Assembly (NCBI GenBank): GCA_021030905.1
Contig: JAGFMI010000006.1
Location: forward strand, 62,001-126,000
Length of the DNA: 64,000 nucleotides
DNA from: Pyrenula massariospora
Taxonomy: Eukaryota > Ascomycota > Eurotiomycetes > Pyrenulales > Pyrenulaceae
Reading direction: 5' to 3'
Shown here piece by piece: positions 59,254 to 64,000 of this stretch. Position 1 is the first letter of the stretch; every line of letters begins with the position of its first letter. A program made the position numbers and the translations under genes. Below the pieces are notes generated by a model. The model was not told where the DNA came from. It did no database searches and was given only the letters and a program-made list of their open reading frames with translations.

Positions 59254-59672
59254 AGAGATAAGAACGGGCTGCTGTTGAATGAGAATCGGGACGACTTTCA
59301 CAACGGATGTTGCTTCCACTGTATTGTTTTGCGGAGTTCTTTGCATGCTATAGATGACTCCTCTGGCCATGTTTGGTTGAGCGTGGTAGTGCAAATTTGA
59401 AATTTGATACCACAACCTTCTTAGTGATATAAGGGTGGTTAGCTCATGAGATCTGTCTGCACCCTAATACTACTATCTGAACTCTCCTTGTCGTTCCTCA
59501 GTAGAACTCGTGGGCGAACATGTTCATATCCTATTATATCAGTCTCTTCGGATTTGTAATGACGTAGATTCTGAATATCAAGGTCTCCCGCGTCACACTA
59601 ATTAAAGGCGAGTCTCTAGTAAAGCAATCTACTATATATATTTTCCATTTGGTCGTCACAAGCAATGAAAGC
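59254..59672. other. Intergenic stretch
   Basis: About 420 bases between vma10 and the lipase gene. No supported coding sequence. Confidence 0.3.
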
Positions 59673-61174
59673 ATGCAAAATGCATTTTGCAGTCTGAGAC
59701 GTTTTAAGAAAACATATCTCTCAAGATTCAACCACCACAAGCGTCTCAGCACGTCACCAGCCCGCCTCTTCGAAGATCCACGCCTCTCACAAATAGGCCC
59801 GTTCATCGAAGATGACTATGCCGAACTAAAGCCCAAATACCGTATGGCCGGCCCCTCATCCATTGATGTTTCCGAGTCTTTCTCTAATTAACGCAAAGGA
59901 CCCCCTAAACACACTATAATTCTCGCCCATGGCCTCCTTGGCTTCGACGAGCTTTGCCTCGCAGGGACATTCCTCCCAGGAATTCAATATTGGCGAGGCG
60001 TTCGAGAGGCGATGGAGTCGAACGGTATCAAGGTGATTATTGCGACCGTGCCCGCTTCGGCGTCTATTGAGGAAAGGGCTGTGGAGCTTGCGAGGGATAT
60101 AAAGGAGGGGGCTGCAGGGGAGAGGGTCAATGTCATTGCGTAAGTTTTCTCGCTTTCGATGTTGTATGGGAGATTCTGACAAATGCGTAGACATAGCATG
60201 GTTCGTTTGCCCTGTCTATCATATGGGAATCAAATATTGATCAGCAGCGTTAGGGGTAATTGCAGGTTGAGCATGCTCAGCTCAGCAACTGCTAATGCAG
60301 TGTATACAGCGGTCTCGACTCCCGTTACCTCATCAGTCACCTAAAGCCCAAGGACTTTGAAATTGCCTCATTGACGACTATCGCCACTCCCCACCGGGGT
60401 AAGCATCGTCAACATTGCGCGCTGCTATCTCTCAACAACTAACGCCGACAGGCTCCTCATTCGCAGACTACCTCTTCCACGAGATAGGAGGTAAGCCATC
60501 CAACCACCAAAAAACCCCCAAATTCTCGCTCACCGCCTCCCCCTGAAAACCAGACGAGCGCATCCCGCTCGTCTACTCCTTCCTCAAACGCCTCAACCTC
60601 GACACCGGCGCCTTCAGCCAGCTCACCCGCCGCCACATGACCCAGATCTTCAACCCAACAACCCCCGACAACCCTTCAGTAAAGCAAGCAGACGCCTTCT
60701 CCCCACTTGTATCTAATCTAACATGTAAAAGGTATCTCTCCTACGGCGCCTCCTTCACCCCACCCCTCTACTCCACCTTCCGCGTCCCGCACTCCATCAT
60801 CGCCGAACAAGAAGGCCCCAACGACGGCCTCGTCAGCGTCTCCAGCAGCCGGTGGGGCGAGTACCAGGGTACGCTGGTCAACGTCAGCCATCTTGATCTT
60901 ATCAACTGGTATGTTTTTCCCATCCCGTGTCGTGTAACGCTGGTTGATACGGGGGCAAAAGGACGAACCGTGTCAAATCCGTGCTTGCGCAGCTCAGCGG
61001 GCAGAGGACGAGGTTCAACGCGATTGCGTTTTACTTGGGGATCGCTGGTAAGTGACTCATGATTGTGTTCCTGTTTGACAAGTTGATGCCGAGCCTTCGG
61101 TTCCATTTCCTCGATCTAGATAGGACTGACTTTTGACGTCTGAGACAGATTCGCTGGCACGGCGGGGGTTTTGA
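59673..61174 (+). CDS. Alpha/beta-hydrolase, triacylglycerol lipase-like
   Basis: Related fungal proteins are lipases of the type with PIVLAHGLLGF at the oxyanion hole. Exon 1 (59673-59841) joins 59899 across a 57-bp intron, giving KPKYRPPKHTIILAHGLLGF. Later blocks are GLDSRYLISHLKPKDFEIAS, TTIATPHRGSSFADYLFHEI, the catalytic Asp in EGPNDGLVSV and His in VSHLDLINW, ending FYLGIADSLARRGF at 61174. The nucleophile Ser lies in VNVIAHSM, whose GG continuation is separated by an interval of about 110 bp (60201-60310). I could not close that interval with a canonical splice pair in frame. An in-frame segment near 60685-60735 may also be an unspliced intron. The N-terminus is basic and hydroxylated, possibly mitochondrial. 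Family certain, exact exons not. Confidence 0.75.
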
Positions 61175-61861
61175 GGTGGTTGGAATACTGTCGGTGAGTC
61201 GGGGGCAACGAAACATAGGTGAGGCGTTTGTGATTGTCCTTTCTTTTTTAAGCGGCGGGATTCGATCTCGTTGGGAAATAGTCTGCGGAGAGAGGAGGTT
61301 CGGTATGGACGCTATCTAGGTACGATGCCCTCTATAGAGTGTTATTGGAATAAAAATGTGTGAGCAGGGCATTTGCCAGTGGTCAATTATAATACAGTTT
61401 CATTGCAAGTGTACTTTGAGGAGATTGAGATAATTAAGCATTTCTCTCCTCTCTTTCAGAGGATCGATACTAAAAACTCTATCCAGCTCTATCCCATACC
61501 AACTCTACCGTCTCGTCTCGTCTCGTCATTATCCATACAAGCCAGTCATACACACATGCTACCCAATAATACCGTCCCATCCAACCCCATCCCATCACAT
61601 CCTGTCCAACACCCATCGAAGGGGAGGGGAGAGTTTTCGATCATAACCGCCAAATCCAACTTCAGTTCCTTTCCAACCAGCACACCACATCCCTACCTGT
61701 CATTGTCTTCTTCGTTTCTTCCTCTCTCCATCCGTTTGTAATCTATAGACAAGAGTATCCATAACCCATACCATACCAAACCATACCGTACCATATCATA
61801 TCACCTCGTGATAGTCATCATCATCGTGATCGTCATCATCGACCAACGCCCTACCCAACCC
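61175..61861. other. Low-complexity intergenic stretch
   Basis: Short simple repeats: (tcgtc)n near 61510, ccatc/ccatcc runs near 61580, and ataccataccaaaccatacc near 61765. No supported gene. Confidence 0.45.
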
Positions 61862-64000
61862 TCAACCCTCAAACCCCTTCCTCGGACTAATCTTAAGCAT
61901 CAAATCCAAACTCCCTCGCTTCGGCATCCGCCGCTTCTTGATCGAGCCCGTCTTCCTCTCCTTTGTCGGCGTAAAATCTCCAACACGCTCGAACCGATGC
62001 GGTCCCGCGAGCGGCGAGACATCCTCATTTTCCCCACCAAGATAGCTGGAGGATGGTAGTAAGGCACCGGGTGCTGTTGATGGGCGACGACGCCAGTCAG
62101 CAGCAGCACAAGTCTCATCGCCTTGCTTTCCAGGGTTGACTTGGAAATGATGCATCGGCCGGCGGATGACGGTATCCTTCGACCCCGACCCCGACCCCGA
62201 TCCAAATCCAGAATTCGAGCCGGGACTCGTATCTTCAACCTCGGCCAGGCTCTCACCCACTGTCCTACCATCCCCCTCAGATCCTATAGGTGCAACATCC
62301 TGTTTTACCTGCTCTTGGATATCGTCGGAGCCGCCCTCACACTCCCCCAGCATCTCCCCCGGACCCTTCACCACCGCCCCACCAACAGCCAGCAGGATTG
62401 CAACCGAGAACTTGCCCCAGAGGTATATCGACTGGCGCCATGTCTTCTTCTTCTCCCTCTTCCGTCCCCCGTCTCCACCGCCGCCTTGTTCAACACAAAC
62501 CTCATGCTTCACGTCCGGAGCCGGACTTTTACCACCAGCCCCCCCGTCGCCACAGGCCACAGGGCTCCCCTCAAGCTCAAACACATCCCCACCCTCGCCA
62601 CGACGCTCTTCCTTCCCTCCAGACCTATGCCCAAAGAAGAGCCCGAGCACCCACCACGACAGCCGGCCGAACAAACCCCAATGACACCGCCAGGCGTTCG
62701 CGATCACACGCCTCGCGATGGCGGTTGGGTCGTTGCTGAGATTGCGGAAGAGCGCCGTGTAGCTTGAGATCACGCTGCTGTTGGGTAGACTGTGAGCTAG
62801 GAGCTGGGGCCCAGAAGTTGACGCCTTGAAGCTTTCGGAGTCTGTGTGAGATCTATTGGGCTTAGAAGGTGTAGAGGGAGGGGGGTGTGGATGGGCATGT
62901 GAGGTTCGCTGAGCGACGGTATTGGATTGAAAGGCAGGCGTTGGATGGTTCTGGAGTGAGAAGCTGAGGGGCGAAATACGGTGGGATTGTAGCGGGGAAT
63001 CTTGAACAGAAGGAAACTTCAGGCCACTGGGAGAAGCTCGGATTGTATGACTGTTGTCTTTATGTTTCGTCTTTACATCATCTTCACTTGGACGGGTTTC
63101 ATCATGCTCCTGAGTGATGACCTGGTCAATAGATCTCCGTTGGAATCCCGGCGCGTCTCGAAGACCCTCAAGACCCGGTGAAGGTTCGCTGTGAGGAGAG
63201 TACCGACGTTGCCCACCGAGCCCATGCTTAGCAAGAACTTCGTCAAAGCTCTCGAAATGCTCCTCGTCTTCCCCCTCGAGCGCTCGTAAAGCCTCTTCCG
63301 ACGACTGCCGTCTCGGCTGAGTCGGCGTGTCAAAGATGCCTCGGCTCGCCAAAAGTCGTGAGGTAGGATCGCTATATCGGGCTGATACTTGACGCGATGG
63401 ATTGACAACATCGGTCTTCAGAGGCGTCGTATTTGTTGGTGAGTTCAGGTTGTTCTGAGTGGCACCGTTCAAAACTGGGAGTACAAGCGGTTTGAGCGTT
63501 GTCGACCCCGGGGCAAAGCGTCGACTTCGGCGGTTTCGTGACTTGGCTTTCTGTCCGTCCGGTGAGAACAGCGGTAATGGAAGAGCGCCTGCCCCTTGGC
63601 CGGATGAGGACGAAGAAATTAGGGAAGAACGCTGCGAAGTTGAGTTGACAGCACTGGATGGGACGGAACGGAACTCATCGATGACTGAGTCTGGTGATCG
63701 CATGACAGTGTCATCCCCTTCACCAAGTTCATTGCTGGTCTGCGGGCTTGTCATGTCCGAATCCGGCCGGTGGTCAAAGTATCCAGACTCCGGAGTTCCA
63801 GCAAGGGAGGCCTGTACGGACAATGGTCTGTAAATGGAAGAAGCACGAGGAGACGTAGAAAGCCTTGGAAGCATGGACTGTGGTCTTGGTGTAGTCCAGG
63901 AAGGCCGTTCTCTGCTTGGCGAGGAAAGTCCGATCCTAGCTTCTGCGCGCGTAGGTGATTGGGCTAACAGTTCGGTGAGAACATCATTTCGTCTCTCAAG
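61862..64000 (-). CDS. Unidentified Ser-rich protein with hydrophobic segments, 5' end off the window
   Basis: The frame is open from the right edge to the TAG-region stop at 61862, at least 712 residues, with no stop or clear intron. The first Met inside the window is at 63874, but coding-like text (NDVLTELLAQSPTRAEARIG) continues upstream, so the true start is beyond the edge. The protein is Ser/Pro/Thr-rich and disordered. It has a hydrophobic segment near LFGRLSWWVLGLFFGH and another, VAILLAVGGAVVKGPGEMLG, plus a GSGSGSGS run. It ends with basic RKTGSIKKRRMPKRGSLDLM. I do not recognise a family. The C-terminal basic block and hydrophobic pair suggest membrane or nuclear-envelope association, which is a guess. 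A long antisense frame (62123-62767) is only its shadow. Confidence 0.65.
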   Translation of the reverse strand, partial: LERRNDVLTELLAQSPTRAEARIGLSSPSRERPSWTTPRPQSMLPRLSTSPRASSIYRPLSVQASLAGTPESGYFDHRPDSDMTSPQTSNELGEGDDTVMRSPDSVIDEFRSVPSSAVNSTSQRSSLISSSSSGQGAGALPLPLFSPDGQKAKSRNRRSRRFAPGSTTLKPLVLPVLNGATQNNLNSPTNTTPLKTDVVNPSRQVSARYSDPTSRLLASRGIFDTPTQPRRQSSEEALRALEGEDEEHFESFDEVLAKHGLGGQRRYSPHSEPSPGLEGLRDAPGFQRRSIDQVITQEHDETRPSEDDVKTKHKDNSHTIRASPSGLKFPSVQDSPLQSHRISPLSFSLQNHPTPAFQSNTVAQRTSHAHPHPPPSTPSKPNRSHTDSESFKASTSGPQLLAHSLPNSSVISSYTALFRNLSNDPTAIARRVIANAWRCHWGLFGRLSWWVLGLFFGHRSGGKEERRGEGGDVFELEGSPVACGDGGAGGKSPAPDVKHEVCVEQGGGGDGGRKREKKKTWRQSIYLWGKFSVAILLAVGGAVVKGPGEMLGECEGGSDDIQEQVKQDVAPIGSEGDGRTVGESLAEVEDTSPGSNSGFGSGSGSGSKDTVIRRPMHHFQVNPGKQGDETCAAADWRRRPSTAPGALLPSSSYLGGENEDVSPLAGPHRFERVGDFTPTKERKTGSIKKRRMPKRGSLDLMLKISPRKGFEG

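Noticed and set aside
59889-59891. In-frame TAA suggesting that the lipase is a pseudogene
   Set aside because: A normal intron (59842-59898, gtatgg...caaag) removes it and restores KPKYRPPKHTIILAHG.
62123-62767. 214-residue plus-strand frame at the right end
   Set aside because: Antisense to the open 61862-64000 gene; Pro/Arg/His-rich and without motifs.

Overview
The window looks like chromosomal DNA of a filamentous ascomycete (Pezizomycotina; Leotiomycetes would fit, but sequence alone does not settle this). Genes are split by short GT-AG introns of about 45-80 bp. The gene set is fungal throughout: UstYa-like/DUF3328, PTH11-like rhodopsin-domain protein, NACHT-WD40 tail, INO80 subunit Ies4, Toa1, Hrd3. 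There are no operons, bacterial signals or CRISPR. All exon joins were made by eye from splice consensus, frame and family resemblance.

Left part (about 1-15.5 kb): accessory and decaying DNA. It starts with a UstYa-like oxidase gene cut by the window edge and, divergent from it, a tiny gene for a 58-residue secreted peptide. Together they have the look of the edge of a fungal RiPP (dikaritin-like) locus. Then come a WD40 relic, a PAQR/AdipoR receptor, a damaged rhodopsin-domain gene, a monocarboxylate-type MFS pseudogene with several stops and frameshifts, an intact iron-ADH/maleylacetate-reductase-like gene and a membrane protein with a large ectodomain. Short foldback (MITE-like) elements and unrecognised coding scraps lie between them.

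Right part (about 15.6-64 kb): dense, mostly intact housekeeping genes on both strands. In order: BAP31, an Hsp31/DJ-1-type glyoxalase, TFIIA large subunit (Toa1), Cdc20/Slp1, a Ral2-like kelch-BTB protein, a GH1 beta-glucosidase, Sfr1/Mei5, Ies4, Gid1/Vid30 (RanBPM), a DHA1 transporter, a Rieske-AIF flavoprotein, a membrane J-protein, a GH18 chitinase, Hrd3/SEL1L, a coilin-like nuclear protein, an alpha-arrestin, an F-box-like protein, Pet117, V-ATPase subunit G (Vma10), a DUF676-type lipase and an unidentified Ser-rich protein running off the right edge.

Several genes share themes without being a cluster. Hrd3, BAP31 and the J-protein act at the ER. Gid1, the arrestin (a PPxY adaptor), Cdc20, the F-box protein and Hrd3 feed ubiquitin ligases. 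Ies4, Toa1, Sfr1 and the coilin-like protein are nuclear. The most novel points are the UstYa/peptide pair and the coilin-like protein, which has recognisable candidate N- and C-terminal coilin domains.
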